64,000 nucleotides of DNA from Streptomyces wedmorensis (GCF_000716445.1 NZ_JNWK01000019.1:43119-107118), one strand, 5' to 3'. Positions 45,928 to 55,774 are shown, counted from the first letter of the stretch. Made by a program: numbers and translations. Notes: generated by a model not told the origin, from the letters alone.

Positions 45928-47277
45928 ATGCCTGACGAGCCGCAGACCCTCGACCCCGCCGCACCACCGGCCCGGACCGCCACTTCGACCGCCACCACCG
46001 CGGACTCCTCCGCGCCCGCTCGACCCCACGGCGGCGGTACCTCCCCGGCGGTCCAGTCCCCACCGGCCGCGCCCGGCCCCCGCTGGTCCCTCGCGCTCGT
46101 CACCGTCGGACTCGTCCTCGCCGCGCTCAACCTCCGCCCGGCCATCACCAGCTTCGGCGCCCTCCTGGCGGACGTCAGCGACGGCCTCCACATGAGCGGC
46201 AGCGTCGCCGGTGTCCTGACCTCCGTCCCGCCGCTCTGCTTCGCCGTCTTCGGCATCACGGCCCCGCGCCTCGCCCGCCGCTTCGGCCCCGCCGCCGTCG
46301 TCTGCGCCGGCATGGCCGCGATCTTCACCGGCCTCGTCGTCCGGCCCTTCGCCACCGGCACCGCCGGCTTCCTCGCCGCCAGCGCCCTCGCCCTCATGGG
46401 CATCGCCGTCAGCAACGTCCTGATGCCCGTCATCGTCAAGCGGTACTTCCCCGACCGCGTCGGCAGCATGACCGGCCTCTACTCCATGGCGCTGGCCCTC
46501 GGCACCTCCGTCGCCGCGGCCGCCACCGTCCCGATGACCGACGCCCTCGGCGGGGACTGGCGCCTGGGCCTCGGCGTCTGGGCCGCCCTCGCCGCCCTCG
46601 CCGTCCTGCCCTGGATCCCGCTCCTCCGCGACCGTGCCCGCGACGGAGCCGGCGGTGGTACGGGAGACAAGCCCGCCGCCCCGGCCGAGACCGCCGCGCC
46701 GCGCGTCGCCCGCAGCCGCACCGCCTGGGCCCTCGGCTGCTTCTTCGGCCTCCAGGCCACCGGTGCCTACATCACCATGGGCTGGATGCCGCAGATCTTC
46801 CGCGACGCAGGGGTCCCCGCCTCGACCGCGGGCGTCCTCCTCGCCGTCACGATGGTCATGGGCGTCCCGCTCGCCTTCGTCATCCCCCGGCTCGCCACCC
46901 GCATGAGGAACCAGGGCCCGATCGTCGTCGCCCTCGGCCTGTGCGGCCTCGCCGGCTACACCGGGCTCTTCCTCGCCCCGGCCGGCGGAGCCTGGCTCTG
47001 GGCGGTGCTCCTCGGCGTCTCCAACTGCTCCTTCCCGCTCGCCCTCACGATGATCGGCCTGCGCTCGCGCACCGGCGCCGGCGTCGTCCGCCTCTCCGCC
47101 TTCGCGCAGAGCGTCGGCTACCTCATCTCCATCCCCGGCCCCCTCCTCGTCGGCGTGCTCTACCAGCACAGCGGCGGCTGGAGCCTGCCGATCGCGCTCA
47201 TGGGCGGTCTGATGGTGCCGCAGATGATCATCGGCTGCCTGGCGGGACGGGACCGGACCGTCGAGGACGAATGCTGA
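45928..47277 (+). CDS. MFS transporter, CynX/NimT type
   Basis: A 449-residue protein with 12 predicted helices. A 50-residue Pro/Ala/Thr-rich cytoplasmic N-terminus precedes the core. The first helix carries VLAALNLRPAITSFGALLAD, the hallmark of the CynX/NimT group, and RYFPDRVGSMTGLYS is in the loop 4-5 region. The substrate is an unknown small organic anion or drug. Controlled by the divergent GntR regulator. Confidence 0.92.
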   Translation: MPDEPQTLDPAAPPARTATSTATTADSSAPARPHGGGTSPAVQSPPAAPGPRWSLALVTVGLVLAALNLRPAITSFGALLADVSDGLHMSGSVAGVLTSVPPLCFAVFGITAPRLARRFGPAAVVCAGMAAIFTGLVVRPFATGTAGFLAASALALMGIAVSNVLMPVIVKRYFPDRVGSMTGLYSMALALGTSVAAAATVPMTDALGGDWRLGLGVWAALAALAVLPWIPLLRDRARDGAGGGTGDKPAAPAETAAPRVARSRTAWALGCFFGLQATGAYITMGWMPQIFRDAGVPASTAGVLLAVTMVMGVPLAFVIPRLATRMRNQGPIVVALGLCGLAGYTGLFLAPAGGAWLWAVLLGVSNCSFPLALTMIGLRSRTGAGVVRLSAFAQSVGYLISIPGPLLVGVLYQHSGGWSLPIALMGGLMVPQMIIGCLAGRDRTVEDEC

Positions 47278-47294
47278 GATGCGAGACTGGTCCC

Positions 47295-47411
47295 ATGCCA
47301 GTCCTCGAACCCACCCCCCCGAACGGCCAGAAGAAGCTGCTCCTCGTGCTCGGCGCGATGCTCGGCATCACGGTCGTGATCGCCGTCGTCGCCTCCGCCT
47401 TCTCGCCGTGA
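47295..47411 (+). CDS. SGM_5486-type transporter-associated small protein
   Basis: A 38-residue single-helix protein: PVLEPTPPNGQKKLLLVLG then MLGITVVIAVVASAFSP. It begins 17 nt after the MFS stop and is the type of mini-protein regularly found directly after this transporter in streptomycetes. It probably sits in the membrane with the transporter. Confidence 0.85.
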   Translation: MPVLEPTPPNGQKKLLLVLGAMLGITVVIAVVASAFSP

Positions 47412-47569
47412 CCCGGCCGTGAGGCCGCCGCGGGGTGGGGAAAACCCCCGCATCCCCTAGGGGGTGAGTGTCAGGGTGAAGTGGGTGGATCACCGGATGG
47501 GCCGCCACCCCCGCGATCCGTACGTTGGAGACGACGGCGAAAGCGAGCGACTCACCCACGGAGGCGGCC

Positions 47570-47773
47570 ATGTCGGCCCCCACGCACCCCCGCATCCGGA
47601 CCACCACGGCAGGTGTCGACACCCGGCTCCCCTGGTGGGCCCTGGCCCTCCCGGTGGCCGCCTTCGTAGCCCTTCTGCTGCTCATCACGGGGCCGGGTGA
47701 GGCCCACGCGACCGCTGGTGACCTGGGGGTCGGCCGGGTTCTGGACCACCTCCAGCAAACGCTGCCTCTCTGA
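47570..47773 (+). CDS. Small single-span membrane protein, unknown
   Basis: A 67-residue protein: a polar N-terminus, one helix (about 22-41, WWALALPVAAFVALLLLITG), then a polar tail with HLQQTLPL. GGAGG is 4 nt from the ATG at 47570. In the upstream gap, CCCCTAGGGG is a perfect palindrome. No known family; it lies 35 nt before the phosphatase gene. Confidence 0.75.
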   Translation: MSAPTHPRIRTTTAGVDTRLPWWALALPVAAFVALLLLITGPGEAHATAGDLGVGRVLDHLQQTLPL

Positions 47774-47808
47774 GTCGCCGAAGGCCGTTTCGTGCGAAGC
47801 TGTTGACC

Positions 47809-48327
47809 ATGAGCGTCGATACACCCCGCAGGATCGTGCTGCTTCGACACGCCAAGGCCGACTGGAACGACGAGGCCGACCACGAGCGTCCCCTCGCCGA
47901 CCGGGGGCGCGCGGACGCCCCCGTGGCGGGCCGCCGGCTCGCCGGGACCGGCATCCCCTTCGACCTGGCCCTCTGCTCGACCGCCGTCAGAACCCGCGAG
48001 ACCTGGAAGCTGGCCGTGCCCGAGCTGCCCCAGCGGCCCAGGACCGTGTACGAGGACCGGCTGTACGAGGCCTCGCTCGGCGAGCTCATCGCCGTGCTCA
48101 ACGAGACCTCGGACGAGGTGTCCAACCTCCTGGTCATCGGCCACAACCCCGGCATGCACGCGCTCGCGGACGCCCTCGCCGGCGAGAGCGACGCGGACCT
48201 CCTGCCCCACATGAACCGCAGCGGCTTCCCGACCTCGGCCTTCGCCGTCCTCACCTTCAACGGCTCCTGGAAGGCGGTGGAGCACGGCGTCGGCCGCCTC
48301 GTCGACTTCTGGACCCCCCACGGCTGA
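47809..48327 (+). CDS. SixA-like histidine phosphatase
   Basis: A 172-residue histidine-acid-phosphatase-fold protein. The phosphohistidine motif is IVLLRHAKADWNDE (RHxK variant, about 9-22), and the second catalytic His is in VIGHNPGMHAL. SixA-type enzymes remove phosphate from protein His in phosphorelays. The start ATG 47809 was chosen over TTG 47803. Confidence 0.9.
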   Translation: MSVDTPRRIVLLRHAKADWNDEADHERPLADRGRADAPVAGRRLAGTGIPFDLALCSTAVRTRETWKLAVPELPQRPRTVYEDRLYEASLGELIAVLNETSDEVSNLLVIGHNPGMHALADALAGESDADLLPHMNRSGFPTSAFAVLTFNGSWKAVEHGVGRLVDFWTPHG

Positions 48328-48336
48328 CCAGGACGC

Positions 48337-48436
48337 CGAGCCGCACGTCGGCCCCGTACTGCGAGCCGCACGCCGGCCCCGTACTGCGAGCCGTACGTCA
48401 GCCCCGTACGTCCGACCCGTGCGTCGGCCCCGTACG
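48337..48436. repeat. Short direct repeats of CGTACTGCGAGCCGNACG type
   Basis: About four imperfect 20-23-nt units, with shared CGGCCCCGTAC cores, lie between the phosphatase stop and the following terminator. They are non-coding. Confidence 0.8.
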
Positions 48437-48441
48437 TGCGC

Positions 48442-48477
48442 GAAGGGCCCGGTCGTCACACGACGACCGGGCCCTTC
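48442..48477. terminator. Bidirectional hairpin terminator between sixA-like gene and serB
   Basis: Perfect arms GAAGGGCCCGGTCGTC and GACGACCGGGCCCTTC with loop ACAC. It serves convergent genes that end at 48327 and 48518. Confidence 0.9.
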
Positions 48478-48517
48478 TCCGTACCGACAGCGTGGGGCGG
48501 GGACCCGCCCCGACGGC

Positions 48518-49732
48518 TCAGTGCAGCAGCTCCTCGCCGCCGTCCGCGGCCTCGACCTCTTCCCGCGTGATGCCGAGCAGGTACAGCACGGTGTCCAGGA
48601 AGGGCACGTTCACCGCGGTGTCGGCGGCCCGGCGCACGACCGGCTTGGCGTTGAACGCCACCCCGAGCCCGGCCGCGTTCAGCATGTCCAGGTCGTTGGC
48701 ACCGTCGCCGATCGCCACCGTCTGCGCCAGCGGCACACCCGCCTCCGTGGCGAACCGGCGCAGCAGCCGCGCCTTGCCCGCCCGGTCCACGATCTCGCCC
48801 GTCACCCGGCCGGTGAGCTTGCCGTCGACGATCTCCAGGGTGTTGGCCGAGGCGAAGTCCAGCCCGAGCCGCTCCTTCAGATCGTCGGTGACCTGGGTGA
48901 ACCCACCCGACACGACGCCCACCTGGTAGCCCAGCCGCTTCAGCGTGCGGATCAGGGTCCGCGCGCCCGGCGTCAGCCGCACCTCGGCGCGGACCTTGTC
49001 GACCACCGAGGCGTCGAGGCCGGCCAGCAGCTCCACGCGCGCGTGCAGCGACTGCTCGAAGTCGAGCTCGCCGCGCATCGCCGCCTCCGTCACCTCGGCG
49101 ACCTTGTCCTCGCAGCCGGCGTGCGCCGCGAAGAGCTCGATCACCTCGTCCTGGATCAGGGTCGAGTCGACGTCCATCACCACCAGCCGCTGCGCGCGCC
49201 GGTGCAGACCGGCGGACACCACGCCGACGTCGACCCCGATGGAGTGCGCCTCGATGGCCAGGGCCGTCCGCAGCGGCTCGGTCTCACAGCCCGAGACGGC
49301 GAACTCGACGGCCGTCACCGGGTACTTGGCCAGGCGGAAGATCCGGTCGATGTTGCCGCCGGTCTCCGCGATCCTGGCCGCTATGGCCGCCGTCTGCTCC
49401 GCGGTCAGCGGGTTGCCGAGCACGGTGACGTGGGAGCGCCCCTCGCCACGGGGCCGGTTGTCACCGGTGCCGGAGATGATCTCGGCCTGGAGCTTCAGGG
49501 ATTCGGCCCAGCTGTGCACCGTGGCCCTGAGCTCGCCGGCCGAGGCGACGGTCGGTTCCGTGACGAGCGCGCACAGGACGAGGCGGCCGCGGGAGACCAC
49601 CTGCTCGATGTCCACGACGTCGACGGAGTAGGCGGCGAGGGTGTCGAAGAGTCCCGCGGTGATCCCGGGACGGTCCTTCCCGAAGATCTTGACGAGAAGG
49701 GTGGGAACGTCTGAGGTCTGCGATGCGCTCAT
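48518..49732 (-). CDS. serB: Phosphoserine phosphatase SerB
   Basis: A 404-residue enzyme for the last step of serine synthesis. Two ACT-like domains (about 1-180) begin PTLLVKIFGKDRPGITAGLF. A HAD phosphatase follows, with motif I VVMDVDSTLIQDEV (about 188-201), motif II VSGGFTQV and motif IV IGDGANDLDML. Long ACT extensions are common in actinobacterial SerB. The start ATG 49732 was chosen. Confidence 0.95.
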   Translation of the reverse strand: MSASQTSDVPTLLVKIFGKDRPGITAGLFDTLAAYSVDVVDIEQVVSRGRLVLCALVTEPTVASAGELRATVHSWAESLKLQAEIISGTGDNRPRGEGRSHVTVLGNPLTAEQTAAIAARIAETGGNIDRIFRLAKYPVTAVEFAVSGCETEPLRTALAIEAHSIGVDVGVVSAGLHRRAQRLVVMDVDSTLIQDEVIELFAAHAGCEDKVAEVTEAAMRGELDFEQSLHARVELLAGLDASVVDKVRAEVRLTPGARTLIRTLKRLGYQVGVVSGGFTQVTDDLKERLGLDFASANTLEIVDGKLTGRVTGEIVDRAGKARLLRRFATEAGVPLAQTVAIGDGANDLDMLNAAGLGVAFNAKPVVRRAADTAVNVPFLDTVLYLLGITREEVEAADGGEELLH

Positions 49733-49929
49733 GGTGGTTCCACCGTATCGGGCACCGCGTGCCACCTGACCCCCCGTCCCGCGTAGCGGACACCCGAGTG
49801 GTCGAGGGCTTGCCCCGAAGGTCTTCACACGGCCCGACTTTCCGAGACGGGACCGGGCCTGAAATAGTTCCCCAGGATGATTCGACATCCCTGGACTCCC
49901 GAAGGCGGGGGTACATCGGGGGACAAGTA

Positions 49930-52506
49930 GTGGGGCTCGGAGTGCCAGAACTCGTACTGGAATTGAACGGCAGGACCTGGACGCTCGATCCGTCCCGGTC
50001 GTACACCCTGGGCAGGGACCCGCAGGGTGACCTGGTCATCGACGACGCCAGGGTCTCGTGGCGGCACGCCACCATCAGCTGGGGCGGCCGGAGCTGGGTC
50101 ATCGAGGACCACGGCTCCACCAACGGTACGTTCCTCCAGGGGCAGCGGATCCACCAGATGGAGATCGGCCCCGGCTCGGCCGTCCACCTGGGCAACGCGA
50201 CCGACGGCCCGCGGCTCAATCTCGCCGCCGGAGCCCAGTCCGGAGCCCAGGCGGCGCCGCAGGCCCACCAGCAGGCACAGGCCCAGCAGCCGCCGGTGGC
50301 CCAGCCCGTGGCGGCGCACCAGGCGGCCGACCAGGCCGCCGCCCAGGCGGACTGGGCCACGCAGGGCCCGCCGCAGCAGCAGCCGGGCTGGCAGCAGCCG
50401 CAGGCGCAGCCGCAGTTCCCGCACCAGCAGGGCGCCCCCCAGGGCGGGCACGGTCACCCCGGGCACGGCGCCGCGGGGGCGTCGTCGGCCTACGCCGACC
50501 GCAGCCCGACCACGTTCCACCAACTGTCCCTCGGCCACGTCATGCGCATCGGCCGTGCCCTCGAGAACGAGCTGGTCGTCTCCGACCTCCAGGTCTCGCG
50601 GCACCACGCCGAGTTCCACGCGACGCCCGACGGCCGCTTCGAGATCCGCGACCTCGGCTCCCACAACGGCACCTACGTCAACGGTCAGCCGATCGCCAAG
50701 GGCGGCACCGCCCTCCTCGGCCCGCAGGACATCGTCGGCGTCGGCCACTCGACGTTCCGGATCGTCGGCGGCCAGCTGGAAGAGTTCGTCGACACCGGCT
50801 CCGTCTCCTTCTCGGCCCGCCACCTCACCGTCACCGTCGACGGCGGCAAGCAGATCCTCAAGGACGTCAGCTTCGGCGTCCCCGAGAAGTCGCTGATCGG
50901 CGTCATCGGCCCGTCCGGCTCCGGAAAGTCCACCCTGCTCAAGGCGTTGACCGGCTACCGCCCGGCCAACGAGGGCGACGTCCTCTACGACAACCGCAGC
51001 CTCTACAAGCAGTTCGCCGAGCTGCGCCAGCGCATCGGTCTGGTCCCGCAGGACGACATCCTCCACAAGGAGCTGACCGTCCAGAAGGCGCTGCGCTACG
51101 CGGCCAAGCTCCGCTTCCCCGGCGACACCGCCACCGCCGAGCGCGAGGCCCGCATCGACGAGGTGCTGCGCGAGCTCAAGCTCGACATCCACAAGGAGAA
51201 GAAGGTCACCTCCCTCTCCGGTGGCCAGCGCAAGCGCGTCTCCGTCGCCCTGGAGCTCCTCACCAAGCCCTCGCTGATCTTCCTGGACGAGCCGACCTCC
51301 GGCCTCGACCCCGGCATGGACCGCGACGTCATGCAGCTCCTGCGCGGCCTCGCGGACGACGGCCGCACGGTCCTCGTCGTCACCCACTCGGTGGCCGAGC
51401 TCGGCCTGTGCGACAAGCTCCTCGTCATGGCCCCCGGCGGCTCGGTGGCGTACTTCGGTCCGCCGGAGGAGGCGCTGAACTTCTTCGGCTACTCCACCTG
51501 GGCCGACGTGTTCTCCGCCTTCGAGAACTACCGCGACTACGACTGGGCGGGCCGCTGGAAGGGCTCGCAGCACTACCAGATGTACGCCGCGGACATCGAC
51601 GCCGTCGCCGCCCAGCCCGTCCAGATGCCGCAGCAGGCGATGTCCCGGCCGCCCAAGCCGCAGGGCTGGGGCTCCCAGCTGTGGACCCTGATCCGCCGCT
51701 ACGTCTCCGTGATCGCCTCCGACGTGGGCTTCATGGCCCTGATGGTGATCCTGCCGGCCGTCCTCGGCGCGGTGTCCGTCGTCATCCCCGCCGACTTCGG
51801 CCTCGGCAAGCCCACGCCCCCGTCCCGGTTCAACGGCGACGCCGGCACGATCATGCTGATCCTCGCGGTCGGCATGTGCTTCAGCGGCGCGGCCAACTCG
51901 GTCCGTGAGCTGATCAAGGAACGGGTCATCTACGAGCGGGAGCGTGCCGTCGGCCTGTCCCGCTCCGCGTACCTGATGTCCAAGGTCATCGTCCTCGGCC
52001 TGATCACGGCCTTCCAGGGCGTGATCATCTGCGCCATCGGCTTCTCCACGCGCGCGCTGCCCGAAGAGGGCCTGCTCATGCCGCCGGCCGTCGAGCTGTG
52101 CATCCAGGTCATCGGGCTCGGCCTGACCTCGATGATGGTCGGCCTGGTCATCTCCGCGCTGGTGAAGACCGCCGAGAAGACCATGCCGCTGCTCGTCATG
52201 TTCGCGATCATCCAGGTCGTGTTCACCGGCATCCTCTTCCAGGTGTACGACTCGCCCGGCCTTGAGCAGTTCGCCTGGCTCATGCCCTCCCGCTGGGGCA
52301 TCGCCGGTGCCGGCGCCACCCTGGACCTGGCGCACCTGATGCCGCCGTGGGACCACAAGGACCCCACGAACACCGACCCGCTGTGGGAGCACACGGTCGG
52401 CCAGTGGAGCCTCGACCTCGGCATCCAGCTGTTCATGGCCACCGTCTGCTGCGTCGCCGTGGCGCGTCTGCTGCGCCGCCACGAGCCCGAGGTCATGCGC
52501 AAGTAG
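49930..52506 (+). CDS. FHA-FHA-ABC transporter fusion protein
   Basis: An 858-residue protein. FHA domain 1 is at 1-95 (YTLGRDPQGDLVIDDARVSW, RHATIS, DHGSTNGTF). A Gln/Ala/Pro-rich linker (about 96-190) follows, then FHA domain 2 (about 195-275: RIGRALENELVV, SRHHAEF, SHNGTYVNG). The ABC ATPase has Walker A GPSGSGKST (327-335), signature LSGGQRKRVSVALE (about 429) and Walker B LIFLDEPTSGLDPG (about 450). Six helices from about 588 to 858 form an ABC-2/ABCG-like permease. The FHA domains bind phospho-Thr, linking export to Ser/Thr kinases. Substrate unknown. GTG 49930 or 49942 could be the start. Confidence 0.93.
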   Translation: MGLGVPELVLELNGRTWTLDPSRSYTLGRDPQGDLVIDDARVSWRHATISWGGRSWVIEDHGSTNGTFLQGQRIHQMEIGPGSAVHLGNATDGPRLNLAAGAQSGAQAAPQAHQQAQAQQPPVAQPVAAHQAADQAAAQADWATQGPPQQQPGWQQPQAQPQFPHQQGAPQGGHGHPGHGAAGASSAYADRSPTTFHQLSLGHVMRIGRALENELVVSDLQVSRHHAEFHATPDGRFEIRDLGSHNGTYVNGQPIAKGGTALLGPQDIVGVGHSTFRIVGGQLEEFVDTGSVSFSARHLTVTVDGGKQILKDVSFGVPEKSLIGVIGPSGSGKSTLLKALTGYRPANEGDVLYDNRSLYKQFAELRQRIGLVPQDDILHKELTVQKALRYAAKLRFPGDTATAEREARIDEVLRELKLDIHKEKKVTSLSGGQRKRVSVALELLTKPSLIFLDEPTSGLDPGMDRDVMQLLRGLADDGRTVLVVTHSVAELGLCDKLLVMAPGGSVAYFGPPEEALNFFGYSTWADVFSAFENYRDYDWAGRWKGSQHYQMYAADIDAVAAQPVQMPQQAMSRPPKPQGWGSQLWTLIRRYVSVIASDVGFMALMVILPAVLGAVSVVIPADFGLGKPTPPSRFNGDAGTIMLILAVGMCFSGAANSVRELIKERVIYERERAVGLSRSAYLMSKVIVLGLITAFQGVIICAIGFSTRALPEEGLLMPPAVELCIQVIGLGLTSMMVGLVISALVKTAEKTMPLLVMFAIIQVVFTGILFQVYDSPGLEQFAWLMPSRWGIAGAGATLDLAHLMPPWDHKDPTNTDPLWEHTVGQWSLDLGIQLFMATVCCVAVARLLRRHEPEVMRK

Positions 52507-52518
52507 TCACGCACGGCA

Positions 52519-52567
52519 GTACGCCCGAGGGCGGCACCCCCAGTGGGGGTGCCGCCCTTCGGCGTAC
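52519..52567. terminator. Bidirectional hairpin terminator after the FHA-ABC gene
   Basis: Arms of 23 nt (52519-52541 and 52545-52567) with one mismatch and the loop AGT; the inner part reads AGGGCGGCACCCCC. It lies between two convergent genes. Confidence 0.9.
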
Positions 52568-52606
52568 GGGAGCCGTACGGGAGGCGTACCGCGGTGCGAC
52601 AGCGGA

Positions 52607-53404
52607 TCAGTACGCGCTGTTGACGTTGTCGATCGAGCCGTAGCGGTCGGCCGCGTAGTTGGCGGCGGCGACGATGTTGGCGACCGGGTCGTACTGGTCG
52701 AACGCGGTGCCGGGCACGTGGTAGGCCTTGAAGGTCGGGTAGATGACCTGGAGCAGACCCTTGGACGGGACGCCGTTGATGGCGTTGATGTCCCAGTTGT
52801 TGATGGCCCGCGGGTTGCCGCTGGACTCGCGCATGATGTTCTTGTGCAGGCCGTTGTACGAGCCCGGGATGTTGTGCTTGTCCATGATGAACAGCGCCTC
52901 GCGGATCCAGCCGTCGAGGTTGTTCGCGAAGACGGGGGTGCGGGCGACGGAACGGCTCGCGGCCGCCTTCTCCGCGGCACGCTTCTTCGCCGCGGCCTTG
53001 GCCTTCGCCTCCGCCTTCGCCTTGGCGGCGGCCTTGGCCTTGGCGTCCGCCTTGGCCTTGGCGGCGGCCTTCGCCTTCGCGTCGGCCTTGGCCTTCGCGG
53101 CCTTCGCCTTGGCGGCGGCCTCGGCCTTGGCCTTCGCCTCGGCCTCCTGCTTGGCCTTCAGGCCGACGGTGGTGTGCTGCTCGGTGACGCTGGCGGCCAG
53201 CGCCTTCGCCTGCGGGCTCGCGGCGTCGTAGGACCAGGCGACCTGCTGCGTGCCCGAGAGGGCCTGCGGCTCGGTCTCGGTGGCGCCGTTGCCCGGCACC
53301 AGGGAGAGGGTGAGAGCTGCGGCGCCCAGAGCGGCGACGCCGGCGATCGTGGCCTTGTGGGTCTTCTTCAGACCACGACTGTGGCCAGGGGTGTTCGCAG
53401 ACAT
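52607..53404 (-). CDS. Secreted lytic transglycosylase (SLT domain) with Lys/Ala-rich linker
   Basis: A 265-residue protein. A signal peptide or anchor begins with HSRGLKKTHKATIAGVAALG. A very long Lys/Ala/Glu/Asp linker (about 83-148), made of AKAKAxAAAKAKA repeats, is expected to be an extended helix. The SLT domain (about 160-265) has the catalytic Glu in IMRESSGNPRAINNWDINAI (about 192), plus SKGLLQVIYPTFKAY. It cleaves peptidoglycan at the cell surface. No c-di-AMP riboswitch consensus was found upstream. Confidence 0.92.
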   Translation of the reverse strand: MSANTPGHSRGLKKTHKATIAGVAALGAAALTLSLVPGNGATETEPQALSGTQQVAWSYDAASPQAKALAASVTEQHTTVGLKAKQEAEAKAKAEAAAKAKAAKAKADAKAKAAAKAKADAKAKAAAKAKAEAKAKAAAKKRAAEKAAASRSVARTPVFANNLDGWIREALFIMDKHNIPGSYNGLHKNIMRESSGNPRAINNWDINAINGVPSKGLLQVIYPTFKAYHVPGTAFDQYDPVANIVAAANYAADRYGSIDNVNSAY

Positions 53405-53838
53405 GCAGAAACCTCTTCGAATCGCTGGGGGTCGCTCCGCCGGCGGCGGTGCTGCTGCGCCTTACTCGACGGCGACGGGGGCAATTCTTAGCGGCCGCAA
53501 AATCCTGTGGCAAAGGTGTGACGTACGATCCCGGGTAGTGGATCAGCGGCGTGTGCCCGGACCCCCGGCACCCCTTCGAGGCCAGCCCCCACCGCCTCTG
53601 CCTGGTCTGACCGCATCCACTAGGCCGCTTCGTAAGTGATGTGGGTCCTATGCGCGGGCTCACATCGGCCACGTAACGAACTCACCGGGCGTTGCACCGG
53701 CAATGCGCACGGTGAGCAGGTCTCCTCCCCAGGGACGAGACCGCCCTCCCAGGCCGTCGGACCTAGGTCGCGAGACCCCCCCCGGGCGTGGTCCCCGGAC
53801 GGATACGGAGGGTCACACCCCGCCGGTACGGTGAACAC
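53405..53838. other. 434-nt divergent intergenic region
   Basis: It lies between the transglycosylase and the histidine kinase. Its left half is less GC-rich near CAATTCTTAGCGGCCGCAAAATC (53481-53503), probably the transglycosylase promoter. The right half contains a TACGGT hexamer 9 nt before the kinase ATG, a possible -10 for a leaderless transcript. No gene is supported. Confidence 0.45.
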
Positions 53839-54984
53839 ATGAGCCATCGACCCAGCTCCGGCCTGGCCGCCGTGAGCACCGCCCTCCTCGCGATGAGCCG
53901 CCACCTGGAGGTCCGCGACGTCCTCAAGACGATCGTCGCCTCCGCCCGCGAGCTGCTCGACGCCGAGTACGCGGCCCTGGGCGTCCCCGACGACCACGGC
54001 GGCTTCGCCCAGTTCGTGGTCGACGGGGTGAGCGAGGAGCAGTGGAAGGCGATCGGCCCTCTCCCACGGCAGCACGGCATCCTCGCCGCCATGCTCCAGA
54101 AGGCCGAGACCGAACGGCTCGCCGACGTCCGCCTCGACCCCCGCTTCGAGGGCTGGCCGGCCGCCCACCCCGAGATGTCCGACTTCCTCGGCCTCCCCGT
54201 CAGGGACGGCGACGAGATCCTGGGCGCCCTCTTCCTCGCCAACAAGCGCTGTCCGAAGGAGGACGGCGGCTGCGGCTTCACCGCGGAGGACGAGGAACTG
54301 CTCTCGATCCTCGCCCAGCACGCGGCCATCGCCCTCACCAACGCGCGCCTCTACGAGCGCAGCCGCGAACTCACCATCGCCGAGGAACGCTCCCGCCTCG
54401 CCCACGAGCTGCACGACGCCGTCAGCCAGAAGCTCTTCTCGCTCCGGCTGACCGCCCAGGCCGCGGCCGCCTTCGTCGACCGGGACCCGGTCCGTGCCAA
54501 GGGTGAGCTCCAGCAGGTCGCCGTGCTCGCCGCCGAGGCCGCCGACGAACTGCGCGCCGCCGTCGTCGAGCTCCGCCCCGCGGCCCTCGACGAGGACGGC
54601 CTCGTCCACACCCTCCGCACCCAGATCCAGGTCCTCGACCGCGCCCACACCGCCCGGGTCACCTTCGACGGCCAGGGCGCCCGGGCCCTGCCGGCAGCCC
54701 AGGAGGAGGCCGTGCTCCGGGTCGCCCAGGAGGCCCTGCACAACGCCCTGCGGCACGCGGACGCCGAGCTCGTCACCGTCACCCTCGCCCGCAGCGGCCA
54801 GGGCGCCCGGCTCACCGTCACCGACGACGGCAAGGGGTTCGACCCGCGTACGGTCCGCAGTGCCGGCCGCCACCTCGGCCTGGTCTCCATGCGGGACCGG
54901 GCGAGCGGCGTCGGCGGCGCGCTCACCGTGACCTCGGCCGCCGGCGAGGGCACCACGATCGAGATGGAGGTTCCCGGTGGCTGA
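53839..54984 (+). CDS. GAF-domain sensor histidine kinase (NarL/DegS type)
   Basis: A 381-residue soluble kinase. The GAF domain (about 20-170) has the pattern [35 protein letters not shown] and [20 protein letters not shown]. The HisKA_3 dimerisation helix is [20 protein letters not shown] with phospho-acceptor His 192. The HATPase has [27 protein letters not shown] and GLVSMRDRA. The ATG at 53839 lacks a strong Shine-Dalgarno. The cognate response regulator overlaps by 8 nt. Confidence 0.94.
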   Translation: MSHRPSSGLAAVSTALLAMSRHLEVRDVLKTIVASARELLDAEYAALGVPDDHGGFAQFVVDGVSEEQWKAIGPLPRQHGILAAMLQKAETERLADVRLDPRFEGWPAAHPEMSDFLGLPVRDGDEILGALFLANKRCPKEDGGCGFTAEDEELLSILAQHAAIALTNARLYERSRELTIAEERSRLAHELHDAVSQKLFSLRLTAQAAAAFVDRDPVRAKGELQQVAVLAAEAADELRAAVVELRPAALDEDGLVHTLRTQIQVLDRAHTARVTFDGQGARALPAAQEEAVLRVAQEALHNALRHADAELVTVTLARSGQGARLTVTDDGKGFDPRTVRSAGRHLGLVSMRDRASGVGGALTVTSAAGEGTTIEMEVPGG

Positions 54985-55621
54985 CCGACCGATCCGAGTC
55001 CTGCTGGTCGACGACCACCAGGTCGTCCGCCGAGGCCTGCGCACCTTCCTGGAGGTGCAGGACGACATAGAGGTGGTGGGGGAGGCCTCCGACGGCGCCG
55101 AAGGCGTCGCACGCGCCGAGGAGCTCCGCCCCGACGTCGTCCTCATGGACGTGAAGATGCCCGGCACGGACGGCATCGAGGCGCTCAGACGGCTCCGTGA
55201 GCACGCCAACCCCGCCAGGGTCCTCGTCGTCACCAGCTTCACGGAGCAGCGCACCGTCGTTCCCGCGCTCCGCGCCGGAGCCTGCGGCTACGTATACAAG
55301 GACATCGACCCCGACGCCCTGGCCGCCGCGATCCGCTCCGTCCACGCCGGGCACGTCCTCCTCCAGCCCGAGGTCGCCGGCGCGCTCCTCGCCCAGGACG
55401 ACTCACCGGGGGGTACGGGCCGGGGCACCACCCTCACCGAGCGGGAGCGCGAGGTCCTCGGCCTGATCGCCGACGGCCGCTCCAACCGCGAGATCGCCCG
55501 CGCCCTCGTCCTCTCCGAGAAGACCGTCAAGACGCACGTCTCGAACATCCTCATGAAGCTCGACCTGGCGGACCGCACCCAGGCCGCCCTCTGGGCCGTA
55601 CGCCACGGCCTCACCGACTGA
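54977..55621 (+). CDS. LuxR/NarL family response regulator
   Basis: A 214-residue regulator. The receiver domain has the acidic pair [10 protein letters not shown] (12-13), the phospho-accepting Asp58 in [13 protein letters not shown] and Lys in VYKDIDPD. The LuxR-type HTH (about 145-210) reads [20 protein letters not shown] and [14 protein letters not shown]. It starts at GTG 54977 (GGAGG 7 nt upstream) and overlaps the kinase gene by 8 nt. Confidence 0.96.
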   Translation: MADRPIRVLLVDDHQVVRRGLRTFLEVQDDIEVVGEASDGAEGVARAEELRPDVVLMDVKMPGTDGIEALRRLREHANPARVLVVTSFTEQRTVVPALRAGACGYVYKDIDPDALAAAIRSVHAGHVLLQPEVAGALLAQDDSPGGTGRGTTLTEREREVLGLIADGRSNREIARALVLSEKTVKTHVSNILMKLDLADRTQAALWAVRHGLTD

Positions 55622-55774
55622 CGCGCCCCCCTCATGCGCCGGGCGCACGACCGTTCAGTACTTCATACCGTCGTGTGTATATCCCCCGTTCGGCGCAACC
55701 CGGCGGGGGATCAGGCGTTCTCCAGAGCGTGCTGCGGCGGACCTGCCGCAGCGATGACCAGGAGGATGTACCAA

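Noticed and set aside
49825..52482. 885-codon minus-strand open frame opposite the FHA-ABC gene
   Set aside because: Antisense shadow rich in Gly, Asp and Val; the plus strand encodes full FHA and ABC motifs.
53405..53700. Possible c-di-AMP riboswitch before the transglycosylase gene
   Set aside because: Streptomyces wall hydrolases often have one, but the GGGGGACCCA-type core is not present on the minus strand here.
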